DNA from: Gammaproteobacteria bacterium
GTDB taxonomy: Bacteria > Pseudomonadota > Alphaproteobacteria > UBA828
DNA: 15,111 nucleotides
Direction: 5' to 3'
NCBI GenBank assembly: GCA_002714015.1
Contig: PAWF01000008.1
Location: 15,590 to 30,700, forward strand
Shown here: positions 1 to 7,594 of the stretch, in pieces
How positions within the stretch are numbered: the first letter of the stretch is position 1
Layout of the letters: each line of letters begins with the position of its first letter
Made by a program: the position numbers and the translations under genes
The notes under the pieces: generated by a model
Told to the model about the DNA's origin: nothing
Databases searched by the model: none
What the model saw: only the letters and a program-made list of their open reading frames with translations

Positions 1-14
1 AGAAGTTCTGCCAT
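1..14 (-). CDS. glyS: Glycyl-tRNA synthetase beta subunit, first codons only (partial)
   Basis: Reading leftwards, an ATG at 14-12 follows the glyQ stop (21-19) after only 4 bases and begins M-A-E-L before the window ends. GlyS of alphaproteobacteria commonly starts MAELL, and glyQ-glyS is a standard gene pair making the alpha2-beta2 glycyl-tRNA synthetase. Only four full codons are visible, so the call rests mainly on position. No separate ribosome binding site is needed at this spacing, and translational coupling to glyQ is likely. Confidence 0.75.
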
Positions 15-18
15 AGCC

Positions 19-918
19 CTACCCTTCCAACGAAGGTGTATTTAATAGCCAGCATTCACAGCATGCTTTTGTCAGTGATCTGACCCTAGAAATGTAGCTA
101 GCTCGTTCTGTAACACTAATTACGCCCCGAGCATCTAATAGATTAAAGATATGACTAGCCTTCATACAATAGTCATAAGCTGGCAATGCAAGATTAATAC
201 CCTCTGAAAGCAAAGCGTTACACTCAGCTTCTGAATCCTCAAAATGCCTTATAAGTTTTTCTGTATTAGCAAACTCAAAATTAAAAGCAGAAAATTCTCG
301 TTCTGCACGATGAAAAACATCTTTATACAATATCAAACCTGAACCAGAAGTCTGATTCCATTTCAAGTCATAAACGCTTTCTACACCTTGCACATACATT
401 GCAAGGCGCTCTAGACCATATGTAATCTCAACAGTTATGGGATTACAATCTATACCTCCAACCTGCTGAAAATAGGTAAATTGTGTTACTTCCATACCGT
501 CACACCAAACTTCCCAGCCTAGCCCCCATGCACCGAGAGTAGGGCTTTCCCAATCATCTTCAACAAAACGGATGTCATGAGACTTTGAGTCAATACCTAA
601 TCGATCCAATGATGAAAGATAAAGCGACTGAATATTTTCAATGGAAGGTTTGATTACTACTTGAAATTGATAGTAGTGTTGAAGGCGATTTGGATTTTCT
701 CCATATCGACCATCAGCAGGTCTGCGTGATGGTTGGACATAAGCAGCTTGCCAAGGTTGAGGGCCCAAGCTTCGAAGAGTTGTAGCTGGATGAAATGTTC
801 CTGCACCAACTTCCAGGTCATAGGGCTGTAACAAAACACACCCTTGCTCCGCCCAAAATGTCTGAAGGGAGAGTATAATAGCCTGAAAGGAGTTATCAGC
901 TTTGGACTTAGTGCCCAT
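19..918 (-). CDS. glyQ: Glycyl-tRNA synthetase alpha subunit
   Basis: This is the catalytic alpha subunit of the heterotetrameric bacterial glycyl-tRNA synthetase, which charges tRNA-Gly with glycine in the cytoplasm. The protein carries the highly conserved family stretches [20 protein letters not shown] near the N-terminus, then [20 protein letters not shown], and [14 protein letters not shown] in the middle. Its length (299 residues from the ATG at 918) matches the usual 290-305. A TTG three codons upstream (927) is an alternative start, but neither has a convincing Shine-Dalgarno sequence. The only good one nearby (GAGG at 970-967 region) leads an out-of-frame short ORF at 961-908 that overlaps this start. 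glyS follows 4 bases after the stop. The identification is certain; the start is less so. Confidence 0.97.
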   Translation of the reverse strand: MGTKSKADNSFQAIILSLQTFWAEQGCVLLQPYDLEVGAGTFHPATTLRSLGPQPWQAAYVQPSRRPADGRYGENPNRLQHYYQFQVVIKPSIENIQSLYLSSLDRLGIDSKSHDIRFVEDDWESPTLGAWGLGWEVWCDGMEVTQFTYFQQVGGIDCNPITVEITYGLERLAMYVQGVESVYDLKWNQTSGSGLILYKDVFHRAEREFSAFNFEFANTEKLIRHFEDSEAECNALLSEGINLALPAYDYCMKASHIFNLLDARGVISVTERASYISRVRSLTKACCECWLLNTPSLEG

Positions 919-961
919 TTTTACCAAGTCGCTTACAGAAGTTTAAATGAAGCGCTTGCAT
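908..961 (-). other. Possible 17-codon leader ORF overlapping the glyQ start
   Basis: An ATG at 961-959 is preceded by GAGG with a 5-base spacer. It opens a 17-codon frame ([17 protein letters not shown], then TAA at 910-908) that overlaps the glyQ ATG (918-916) in another frame. Its ribosome binding site is clearly better than that of glyQ, so ribosomes could load here and re-initiate at glyQ. It may equally be a chance frame. The peptide resembles nothing I recognise. Confidence 0.3.
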
Positions 962-1080
962 ATCTTCCTCAATTACTAGTAGACCTTTGGTCGGTTAGTG
1001 TATATTGCGCCTATTAGAAAACATTGTGGTATAGAAGTGTTTACAGGACTTGAAAGTTTTTTTAAATATATAAAAATATA

Positions 1081-1239
1081 CTAGCTGTCTTGATCACGCG
1101 AACCAGCACTACTTTCTTCGCGTGCAAGAGCTTCTGCCTTTTCTTCACGAATCTTGTTACGTTTACCAATTGCCTTAAAGCCAAACCAAATCACAGCAAT
1201 TATTGCAATTAGCACTAATAATTTCATTGGCGAAAACAT
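1081..1239 (-). CDS. Small single-pass membrane protein (52 aa), function unknown
   Basis: This short gene encodes 52 residues. It starts at ATG 1239-1237 behind a textbook AGGAGG (1250-1245) five bases upstream and ends with TAG at 1083-1081. Residues about 6-21 (KLLVLIAIIAVIWFGF) form one hydrophobic membrane segment. It is followed by a strongly charged tail with lysine and arginine, then glutamate (KRNKIREEKAEALAREE), and a polar C-terminus. The charge layout suggests a short N-terminal anchor with the tail in the cytoplasm, probably helical. It sits between the S49 protease gene and glyQ on the same strand. I do not recognise a named family, and the neighbourhood gives no firm function; a link to the membrane protease is only a guess. 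A GC-rich hairpin lies directly upstream of its ribosome binding site. Confidence 0.8.
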   Translation of the reverse strand: MFSPMKLLVLIAIIAVIWFGFKAIGKRNKIREEKAEALAREESSAGSRDQDS

Positions 1240-1251
1240 CGATGCCTCCTT

Positions 1252-1277
1252 GCCACCCAAAACAATGAATAGGTGGC
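1252..1277 (-). promoter_or_regulatory. Hairpin directly upstream of the small membrane protein's ribosome binding site
   Basis: GCCACC (1252-1257) and GGTGGC (1272-1277) are perfect 6-base complements around a 14-base loop. In the minus-strand RNA the stem ends one base before the AGGAGG of the 52-residue gene. It has no following T-run, so a terminator is unlikely. It may be a 5' leader structure affecting translation or a processing site between sohB and the small gene. The rest of 1279-1465 is AT-rich and shows no gene. Confidence 0.4.
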
Positions 1278-1465
1278 TATTTAAATACTTATTCTGCCGG
1301 TAGTATACATATCATAATACGCCTTCAAAAGACATGTGTAGTTATTTATACTCTAATACAATTTTTATTGACCCAGCAAAAACCACTAAACTTGCGCATA
1401 TTCGTGCCAACAAGCCTTTTGGTCAACCCCATTTGAAAACAAAATTGAATATGAGTGTCAATTAT

Positions 1466-2350
1466 TTACAAACCGTAACGTGACCACAAGGCCTTAGACT
1501 CCACAGCTGAAATGGCACTTAACGTAAGATTTTCAGTAATTTCTGAGATTTGTGTGTCACCTGCCCCAAGAACAGATAATCGCCGACGGAACCAACCGCG
1601 GCGAAGAGAAAAACGGCGAATTTTTACATCATCACCAAAACGTTCTTTAAGAATGCTTACCAATTCACCAAACGAGTCTACTAAACCAAGCTCCAAAGCT
1701 TTTTTCCCCAACCAAAATTCACCAGAAAAAAGTTCTGAATCATCAAGACTACTTAAATTTTCTGATGCACTATTTAATTTCACTCCTCTACGTTCTTTGA
1801 CAGCATCTATGAAATTTTGGTGCATTTCGTTTTGAACAGCTGTTAATCTCTCAATATCTTCAGTACGTTGCGGAGAGAACGGATCAAGCATGGATTTCTT
1901 ACTCCCTGAAGTATATAGCCTCCTCTCAACACCAATTTTCTCAATAGCATTTGCAAACCCAAAACCAGAATATATTACCCCAATAGAACCTACTATTGAA
2001 TTGCAATTTACAAAAATTTCATCAGCAGCAATAGCCAACCAATAACCACCAGAAGCAGCGATATCCTCTACAAAAGCCATCACTGGAATATTTTTTTCAG
2101 CTGATAGGCGCCTTATTCTATCATGCAAAAGTGCTGATTGTACTGGGGACCCACCGGGTGAGTTAATAACTAGAGCTATAGCTTTTATTCCTTTTATTCG
2201 GAAAGCTCGATCAATAACTGGACCTAAACGATCGTCAGTAAGACCGTTGCGGAATGCACCAGCATTTCCAATAATACCCTCAAGTCTGACAACACCTACC
2301 ACCCTCGCGGGGCGACCAAATTTTAAAATAGAAAATATTCTCCCTAACAT
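1466..2350 (-). CDS. sohB: S49-family serine peptidase, SohB/SppA-like
   Basis: This is a signal-peptide-peptidase-A-like protease, expected to cleave membrane-embedded peptides or proteins. Visible family features, numbered from the ATG at 2350, are NSPGGS (63-68, oxyanion region), the nucleophile serine in AASGGYW (Ser100), and the probable base lysine in SGSKKSMLDPF (Lys152). This is the Ser-Lys dyad arrangement of S49. With 294 residues it is a short single-domain form. There is no clear signal peptide, only a mildly hydrophobic start. I chose 2350 rather than the in-frame ATG at 2386. The former has GGGGAG about nine bases upstream and begins two bases after the upstream gene's stop; the latter lacks a ribosome binding site and would overlap that gene by 34 bases. 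It is in an apparent operon with the methyltransferase upstream. Confidence 0.9.
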   Translation of the reverse strand: MLGRIFSILKFGRPARVVGVVRLEGIIGNAGAFRNGLTDDRLGPVIDRAFRIKGIKAIALVINSPGGSPVQSALLHDRIRRLSAEKNIPVMAFVEDIAASGGYWLAIAADEIFVNCNSIVGSIGVIYSGFGFANAIEKIGVERRLYTSGSKKSMLDPFSPQRTEDIERLTAVQNEMHQNFIDAVKERRGVKLNSASENLSSLDDSELFSGEFWLGKKALELGLVDSFGELVSILKERFGDDVKIRRFSLRRGWFRRRLSVLGAGDTQISEITENLTLSAISAVESKALWSRYGL

Positions 2351-2352
2351 TC

Positions 2353-3120
2353 CTAACAGCTCCCCGTTAAATCTAAAGCGTAGCATTTACGTAAAACCAT
2401 TTCAGCTTTTTCAGTAAAACTACCGTCTGAGTTATGCAAAATAAGCCCACCTTGTAGTTTTAGTCCAGCACCTGAGCCAATCTGAGCCTGAACTATTATT
2501 CTTTTAGCTGATTTACTGTCATCTATAAACGGATCATGTGACCACAAAGGATAAACTATAATCTTACCGGCACGTTTAGATATAGAGGCTAGAATTTCCT
2601 CCAACCTACTAGCACGTTGTATGAACGTTATTGTGCCACCAGGCTTGACCATTCTTGAAGCAAAATCTACCCAGGTTACTAAGTTTGCTAGAATCTCTGT
2701 CCGAGCTATTACTTTCGCCTCTCGGTCAGGTGGAGTTACTTTCCCAATTTCGTAATAGGGCGGGTTAGCCATAACATGGTTAAAACTATGGGGTGCTAGA
2801 CGTGGAAGAGGCTTTACTAAGTCACCAACAATAGCTTCAAATCTTTTCTCAAAACCATTTAAAACAGCATTGTCTTGGGCTAGGCGCGCAAGTTCACGAT
2901 CAATTTCTAGACCAACAACTTTAATCCCATTAACCCTTGTTACTAAGCATAATGAAGCTGCTCCAGTACCACAACCAATATCAAGAATTCTATCTCCTGA
3001 ACTAACTTTTATTGCTGAAGCTAGAAAAACTGAATCCGAAGTAGCCCGAAATCCATTTAATGGCTGCAACAAACGTACTTTTCCATTTAAAAGTGTATCA
3101 TCACTAAGCTCGTTCACCAA
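2353..3120 (-). CDS. SAM-dependent N6-adenine methyltransferase, TrmN6-like
   Basis: This class I SAM-dependent methyltransferase has 255 residues. Motif I is LDIGCGTGAA (residues 46-55), with the acidic residue after strand 2 in GLEID (70-74). The catalytic motif IV is NPPYY (119-123), diagnostic of amino-group (adenine N6) methylation. The N-terminal part (RLLQPLNGFRATSDSVFLA) and the whole layout match YfiC/TrmN6, which methylates A37 of tRNA1(Val) in E. coli. An N5-glutamine target is the main alternative for NPPY enzymes but fits the flanking sequence less well. The start appears to be TTG (3120-3118) with AGGA seven bases upstream; GTG at 3117 is the alternative. An ATG at 3124 is out of frame. 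It is the first gene of the minus-strand operon and diverges from the polyprenyl synthase gene. Confidence 0.88.
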   Translation of the reverse strand: MVNELSDDTLLNGKVRLLQPLNGFRATSDSVFLASAIKVSSGDRILDIGCGTGAASLCLVTRVNGIKVVGLEIDRELARLAQDNAVLNGFEKRFEAIVGDLVKPLPRLAPHSFNHVMANPPYYEIGKVTPPDREAKVIARTEILANLVTWVDFASRMVKPGGTITFIQRASRLEEILASISKRAGKIIVYPLWSHDPFIDDSKSAKRIIVQAQIGSGAGLKLQGGLILHNSDGSFTEKAEMVLRKCYALDLTGSC

Positions 3121-3255
3121 ACATATGTCCTATTTTAGACCTAATTATTAATAAAAGTTTTTTTCAAACAAATCATCATGCTATCGCACTGCTTAACCTC
3201 GTGGTAAGATATATTATCTAATTATTCAATCAACTATTTCAAATAGGGTAACCCC
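3121..3255. promoter_or_regulatory. Divergent intergenic region (likely two promoters)
   Basis: This AT-rich 135-base gap separates two divergently read operons, so promoters for both must lie here. Rightward, TATATT/TATTAT around 3210-3217 could be a -10 box, but no good -35 is seen. Leftward, TTGAAA/TTGTTT near 3162-3170 followed by an AT-rich stretch is possible. No operator palindrome was seen. The region is called from gene layout, not from strong motifs. Confidence 0.4.
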
Positions 3256-4299
3256 GTGGGCAAAGTTGTAATACTTGGAGATAAAGCTATTAATGATGGG
3301 GTAAGCGCCCATGAAGAGCAGGTCTCAAACCTAGATGCGCTACATGGACTAGTTAATGAGGATTTAAAAGCTGTCAATCGTGTAATTCTTGAGAGAATGG
3401 AAAGCCCAGTAGCACTTATTTCTCAATTAGCCGGGCATATTATTGCTTCTGGAGGAAAAAGACTGCGCCCTATGTTAACATTATCAACTGCAAAGATGTG
3501 TGGATACACTGGTCGAAGACATATTGATCTTGCTGCATGCGTAGAATTCATACATACAGCCACACTTTTGCATGATGATGTTGTTGACGAAAGTGATCTT
3601 CGCCGTGGGAATGCAACAGCAAACGCAGTATGGGGAAATAAGCCGAGTGTACTTGTGGGTGACTTTCTTTTTTCTAGAGCCTTCCAATTATCTGTGGCCG
3701 ACGGATCTCTGCAAGTATTAGATATACTTGCGAATACTTCCGCAACACTTGCTGAAGGTGAAGTAATGCAACTTGTCACATCAAACGATACTGAAACAAG
3801 TGAAGATGCATATTTAGAAGTTATAACCGCAAAAACAGCAGCGTTGTTTGCTTCAGCATGTCGGTTGGGTGGTCTAGTGGCTGAAAGACCATCACAAGAA
3901 CAAGACGCATTAGCAAGTTTTGGTTTAAATCTTGGTATTGCTTATCAATTGGTTGATGATGCACTCGATTATTCAGCTGCGGAAAAAGATTTGGGGAAAT
4001 CAATAGGCGATGATTTTCGTGATGGTAAAATAACATTACCAGTTTTACTTGCATTCAGGAGAGGGTCATTACAAGAAAGAGAGTTCTGGAAACGAACTAT
4101 GGAAAATGGTGAACAAAATGAAAATGATTTCTCATTGGCACTTAATCTAATAACAAAACATAATTCTTTAGATGACTCATTCGATAGGGCTAGGCACTAT
4201 GGGTCTGTAGCCAAAGATGCCTTAGGACTTTTTAAGGATGGTCCAGAAAAGCATGCACTTCAAGATGTTGTTAATTTCTGTATTAATAGAGCGCACTAG
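3256..4299 (+). CDS. Long-chain all-trans polyprenyl diphosphate synthase (octaprenyl/decaprenyl type)
   Basis: This enzyme condenses isopentenyl diphosphate onto an allylic primer to build the isoprenoid tail of ubiquinone. Clear family motifs are GGKRLRP (66-72), the first aspartate-rich motif DDVVD (107-111) followed by DLRRG, and the second DDALD (234-238) in YQLVDDALDYS, with GKSIGDDFRDGKITLP after it. Both metal-binding motifs are intact, so the enzyme should be active. At 347 residues it has about 20 extra at the N-terminus compared with IspB. Small residues before the first motif suggest a long-chain product. An alphaproteobacterium would usually make the C50 chain of Q10, but chain length cannot be read from the sequence. 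The start is GTG (3256) with AGGG seven bases upstream. Confidence 0.95.
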   Translation: MGKVVILGDKAINDGVSAHEEQVSNLDALHGLVNEDLKAVNRVILERMESPVALISQLAGHIIASGGKRLRPMLTLSTAKMCGYTGRRHIDLAACVEFIHTATLLHDDVVDESDLRRGNATANAVWGNKPSVLVGDFLFSRAFQLSVADGSLQVLDILANTSATLAEGEVMQLVTSNDTETSEDAYLEVITAKTAALFASACRLGGLVAERPSQEQDALASFGLNLGIAYQLVDDALDYSAAEKDLGKSIGDDFRDGKITLPVLLAFRRGSLQEREFWKRTMENGEQNENDFSLALNLITKHNSLDDSFDRARHYGSVAKDALGLFKDGPEKHALQDVVNFCINRAH

Positions 4300-4396
4300 C
4301 AAGTTTTTTCAAATATTATAGACATGTTTAGCAGATGAGATAAATTTAATAATCTCTCAATAAAAAGCGCATCATTATAATTTAGAAAGGCAAGCC

Positions 4397-5314
4397 ATGA
4401 CGCACCCAACAATAATCACCGGTGCTGCAGGACTAATCGGCTCAGCAATAGCTCACAAATTTTGTGAGAAAGGAATTGAAGTTATAGGAACAGATATTCT
4501 GCCTATTGAAAAGATATCTGGGTTTCAATACCACCAAATAGACTCTAGAGATTATGAGGGTCTAAACGCTCTAATAAAAAAGGGAGTCTCAGGAATTATT
4601 CATTGTGGTGGGGTTTCTGGTCCTATGCTCTGTAAAGATCGACCGCGAAAACTATTTGATATAAATGTTAATGGAACAGCAAATATACTTGAGTTAGCAA
4701 GAGTCTTTAAACTTAGACGTGTAATCTATTGCTCCTCAACATCTGCCTATGGTAACACGCCATTAGATACTAGTTTAATAAAAGAAAATTATCCTTTAAA
4801 TGCAGTTGATGTATATGGTGCATCTAAAGCTGCCGGCGATGTGTTAACGAACGCATATGCAAATCAATTCGAATTAGATGCTGTGGCACTGCGTTTTTCA
4901 TGGGTTTACGGACCAAAGCGCAAAACAGGGTGTATACTTCGTGAAATGATACTTAATGCAAAAAATGGCAACCCCAGTGTATTTAACTTTGGCAAAATGT
5001 TCAGCCGTCAATATGTTCACGTTGATGATGTTGTGAATTCAGTATTTGAAGCATGGAATTCTAAAAGAATACCCAAAAAGGCATACAATATTACTGGTGG
5101 AGATAAGTTAAGTTTTGATGAAATTGCAAATATTGTCTGTGAAATTATTCCAAATGCAAACATAAGAAATCTAGATTCTGAATTTGCTGGAGACTTAATT
5201 CATGGTAAATTTGATATTTCTGCTGCTGAATTAGATCTCAACTACAAACCTTCAGTCGACTTTCGAAATGGAGTTAAGAAATATGCAAGTTGGCTAGAAA
5301 ACCACGAATATTAA
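4397..5314 (+). CDS. NAD-dependent epimerase/dehydratase (extended SDR)
   Basis: This 305-residue Rossmann-fold oxidoreductase belongs to the extended short-chain dehydrogenase family. The nucleotide site is ITGAAGLIGS (residues 7-16). Aspartate 33 at the end of the second strand (VIGTDIL) favours NAD over NADP. The catalytic pair is Tyr140-x-x-x-Lys144 in VYGASK, with the partner Ser/Thr in CSSTSAYG (112-119). A later RFSWVYGP and a QYVHVDD stretch are typical of sugar-nucleotide epimerases/dehydratases. The family acts on UDP- or GDP-sugars but also on other substrates such as sugar acids. There are no sugar-biosynthesis neighbours here, so the substrate is open. The ATG at 4397 has GAAAGG seven bases upstream. 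It lies 97 bases after the polyprenyl synthase and 120 bases before the acyl-CoA cassette, so it may be its own unit. Confidence 0.88.
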   Translation: MTHPTIITGAAGLIGSAIAHKFCEKGIEVIGTDILPIEKISGFQYHQIDSRDYEGLNALIKKGVSGIIHCGGVSGPMLCKDRPRKLFDINVNGTANILELARVFKLRRVIYCSSTSAYGNTPLDTSLIKENYPLNAVDVYGASKAAGDVLTNAYANQFELDAVALRFSWVYGPKRKTGCILREMILNAKNGNPSVFNFGKMFSRQYVHVDDVVNSVFEAWNSKRIPKKAYNITGGDKLSFDEIANIVCEIIPNANIRNLDSEFAGDLIHGKFDISAAELDLNYKPSVDFRNGVKKYASWLENHEY

Positions 5315-5434
5315 ATAACATTAAAAATTAATATTCTAGTTCATTAATTATTCATCTAATATGCTAAAATCTATATCTTGATTATTATATTTATTCATAT
5401 TCACGGCTTAATGCGTTAAGGGGAATTAGAGTTA

Positions 5435-6595
5435 ATGTTTGAGTCTTCACTGAGCTTTCCACCTGCTACACTTCCACCCACAGCAGACAGATTACGATCT
5501 GACGTTCGTGAATTTCTTAAGGAATCACACTCCTTACTTGGCTGGACACCTAGGTCAAACTTTATGTCGACTTTTTCTGCAGAATTTAGCCAATCTATTG
5601 GGTTAAAGGGTTGGCTAGGGTTAACTTGGCCGAAGAAATATGGCGGCAAGGAAAGATCAGCCTTAGAACGTTTTGTTGTAACAGAAGAGCTTCTATCTGC
5701 CGGTGCACCAGTTGCTGCTCACTGGGTAGCAGAAAGACAGAGTGGTCCGTTACTAATTCGTTATGGGACAGAAAAACAAAGAATGGAAATTCTACCAAAA
5801 ATTGCTGAAGGTAAATGTTTTTTTTCTATAGGAATGAGTGAACCTGACTCTGGTTCTGACTTAGCATCAATCAGAACACGAGCTGAAAAAACTTCTCATA
5901 GCTGGAAAATTACTGGCTCAAAGGTATGGACTTCCAATGCACATATTAACCACTGGATGATTCTTTTAGCCCGGACGCAACCAGTGAGTGAAAACCGGCA
6001 TGCAGGTATGAGTCAATTTCTTATTGATCTTAAAAATGATAATATAAAAGTAAATCCAATCCCAAATATGCTCGGACAACATGACTTTAATGAAGTTGTT
6101 TTTAATGAAACTGAAATCCCTCTTGATAGGCTAATTGGTAAAGAAGGAAATGGGTGGCATCAAGTTACTGCAGAATTAGCCTATGAAAGAAGTGGTCCCG
6201 AGCGCTTCCTTTCTACTTACAATATTTTACTAGAATTAATCAATTCTACAGGAGAACAAAATAATTCTGAAATTTGTCGTGCAGTTGGAAAATTAACTGC
6301 ACAGTTAATATCTCTTCGAACAATGTCAATATCTATTGCCGGGATGTTAGAGCGTGGAGAAAATCCTGATATTGCTGCAGCAGTGGTTAAAGATTCAGGA
6401 AATGAGTTTGAGCAAAAAGTTATTGATATAGCAAGACAAGTTCTACCAATAGAGCCAAGGCAAAACGGTCTTAATACTGAAAAATATGAAACTATGATGG
6501 CTGAGCTAATCATGCAACTTCCATCATTCTCTTTCAGAGGAGGAACACCAGAAATCATGAGAGGAATAATTGCTCGGGGTCTTGGTGTTAGATGA
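5435..6595 (+). CDS. Acyl-CoA dehydrogenase, large subunit of a probable heteromeric enzyme
   Basis: This 386-residue flavoprotein subunit belongs to the acyl-CoA dehydrogenase fold. It has an N-terminal helical domain, then the FAD/substrate signature SIGMSEPDSGSDLAS (131-145) and WKITGSKVWTSNA (157-169) of the beta domain, then a C-terminal helical domain. The classical C-terminal catalytic stretch (Tyr-Glu-Gly-Thr) is replaced by FRGGTPEIMRG, as in CaiA/FadE28-type proteins, so the usual base glutamate is absent. Glu251 in AYERSGPER sits where isovaleryl-CoA dehydrogenase and the alpha-beta steroid enzymes keep their base. The RxxFG FAD contact of the C-terminal domain is missing here but present in the next gene, which overlaps this stop by four bases (ATGA). 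AAGGGG lies 11 bases before the ATG. Confidence 0.9.
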   Translation: MFESSLSFPPATLPPTADRLRSDVREFLKESHSLLGWTPRSNFMSTFSAEFSQSIGLKGWLGLTWPKKYGGKERSALERFVVTEELLSAGAPVAAHWVAERQSGPLLIRYGTEKQRMEILPKIAEGKCFFSIGMSEPDSGSDLASIRTRAEKTSHSWKITGSKVWTSNAHINHWMILLARTQPVSENRHAGMSQFLIDLKNDNIKVNPIPNMLGQHDFNEVVFNETEIPLDRLIGKEGNGWHQVTAELAYERSGPERFLSTYNILLELINSTGEQNNSEICRAVGKLTAQLISLRTMSISIAGMLERGENPDIAAAVVKDSGNEFEQKVIDIARQVLPIEPRQNGLNTEKYETMMAELIMQLPSFSFRGGTPEIMRGIIARGLGVR

Positions 6596-7587
6596 CTGAT
6601 ACTGTAAGAATAGTAAATGAGAGTGCTCATAGACTCTTTAAAGAAATTATACAGAAAAAAGATCTTGATCAAGCTGAAGCAGGTTTTTGGCCAGAAAATT
6701 TATGGCAAGCTGTAAAACAAGCTGGGTATATAGAGGCCTGGGACGAAAACAATATAGAATCAAGGGAGATTGGTCTTACTTTAGCCCAGTTATCTGGCTG
6801 GCATGCCCTACCTATTCCCCTAGTCGAAACAATGGCAGCCCGCAATCTAGCAATCAGATATCTAAAATTTTGTCCTGATGGTCCCTTAACAATTGCTAAT
6901 CCTTTCCTCTTGAAGGATTGCTCTATAAAGAATGATAAACTCATTGGGATAGCAACCGGAGTACCATTTGCACGACATGTGAAAAATATAGTTACTGTAA
7001 TTGATGGTAACCTTATTTTGGCCCCAAGCCTCATTTCACATGAAGGACTAAATATGGCTGGAGAAGTAAGAGACAATATCTTTTGGAAAGAAGCTGAAGT
7101 TATAGTTGGACCCAAAGTATCTCAAGAAACGGTAATGGAAAAAGGAGCGCTAATGCGTTCCGCCCAAATTTGTGGTGCTTTACAACATGCACTAGATAAA
7201 TCTACCAATTATGCTACTGAGAGAAAACAATTTGGTCGCTCACTTAGTAAATTTCAAACCATTCAAAACTATCTAGCAAAAATGGCAAGCTTGACAGCTA
7301 TGGCAGAAGCAGCACTTTCAAACGCAATACATTTAGAATCCACAAGAACTATAGCTACCGCAAAGAGCTGTGCTAGTGAAGCTGGTGGAGAAGTCGCTTC
7401 ACTTGCACATAGAATACATGGAGCAATTGGATTTACTCATGAGTATTCATTGCACCACTTGACCCGCAGATTATTATCTTGGCGAGAAGAATTTGGTGCA
7501 GAATCTTGGTGGCATGATCGTTTAGGAAGAATTGCCATCAAGGCAGGGTCTGATAATCTCTGGGCAATGATTACTTCTAAGCACTGA
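6592..7587 (+). CDS. Acyl-CoA dehydrogenase, small subunit (partner of the preceding gene)
   Basis: This 331-residue acyl-CoA dehydrogenase-like protein has a diverged N-terminal and middle domain, without the TEPgaGSD signature, but a well-kept C-terminal domain. ERKQFGRSLSKFQTIQ (210-225) carries the arginine and Gln-Phe-Gly that contact FAD across a subunit interface. RIHGAIGFTHEYSLHHLTRR (274-293) matches the other FAD-contact helix. It lacks the catalytic base region. This is the pattern of the FadE29/ChsE-type second subunits, in which two different proteins share one FAD site. It starts within the stop of the preceding gene (ATGA), which supports equal production and a complex. On its own it is probably inactive. 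Its substrate is unknown; characterised relatives act on steroid or other bulky CoA esters, which is family knowledge and not proof here. Confidence 0.88.
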   Translation: MTDTVRIVNESAHRLFKEIIQKKDLDQAEAGFWPENLWQAVKQAGYIEAWDENNIESREIGLTLAQLSGWHALPIPLVETMAARNLAIRYLKFCPDGPLTIANPFLLKDCSIKNDKLIGIATGVPFARHVKNIVTVIDGNLILAPSLISHEGLNMAGEVRDNIFWKEAEVIVGPKVSQETVMEKGALMRSAQICGALQHALDKSTNYATERKQFGRSLSKFQTIQNYLAKMASLTAMAEAALSNAIHLESTRTIATAKSCASEAGGEVASLAHRIHGAIGFTHEYSLHHLTRRLLSWREEFGAESWWHDRLGRIAIKAGSDNLWAMITSKH

Positions 7588-7594
7588 TTGATTT

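Noticed and set aside
1374..1426. Distant inverted repeat TTGACC/GGTCAA beyond the end of the S49 protease gene
   Set aside because: Six-base arms more than 40 bases apart are expected by chance in a region of this size.
4337..4356. Inverted repeat GAGAT/ATCTC after the polyprenyl synthase gene, considered as a terminator
   Set aside because: It has only five base pairs, an AT-rich loop and no T-run.
4376..4381. A perfect TATAAT upstream of the epimerase gene
   Set aside because: It lies so close to the ATG that transcription would start inside the Shine-Dalgarno, and no -35 box is seen at the right distance.
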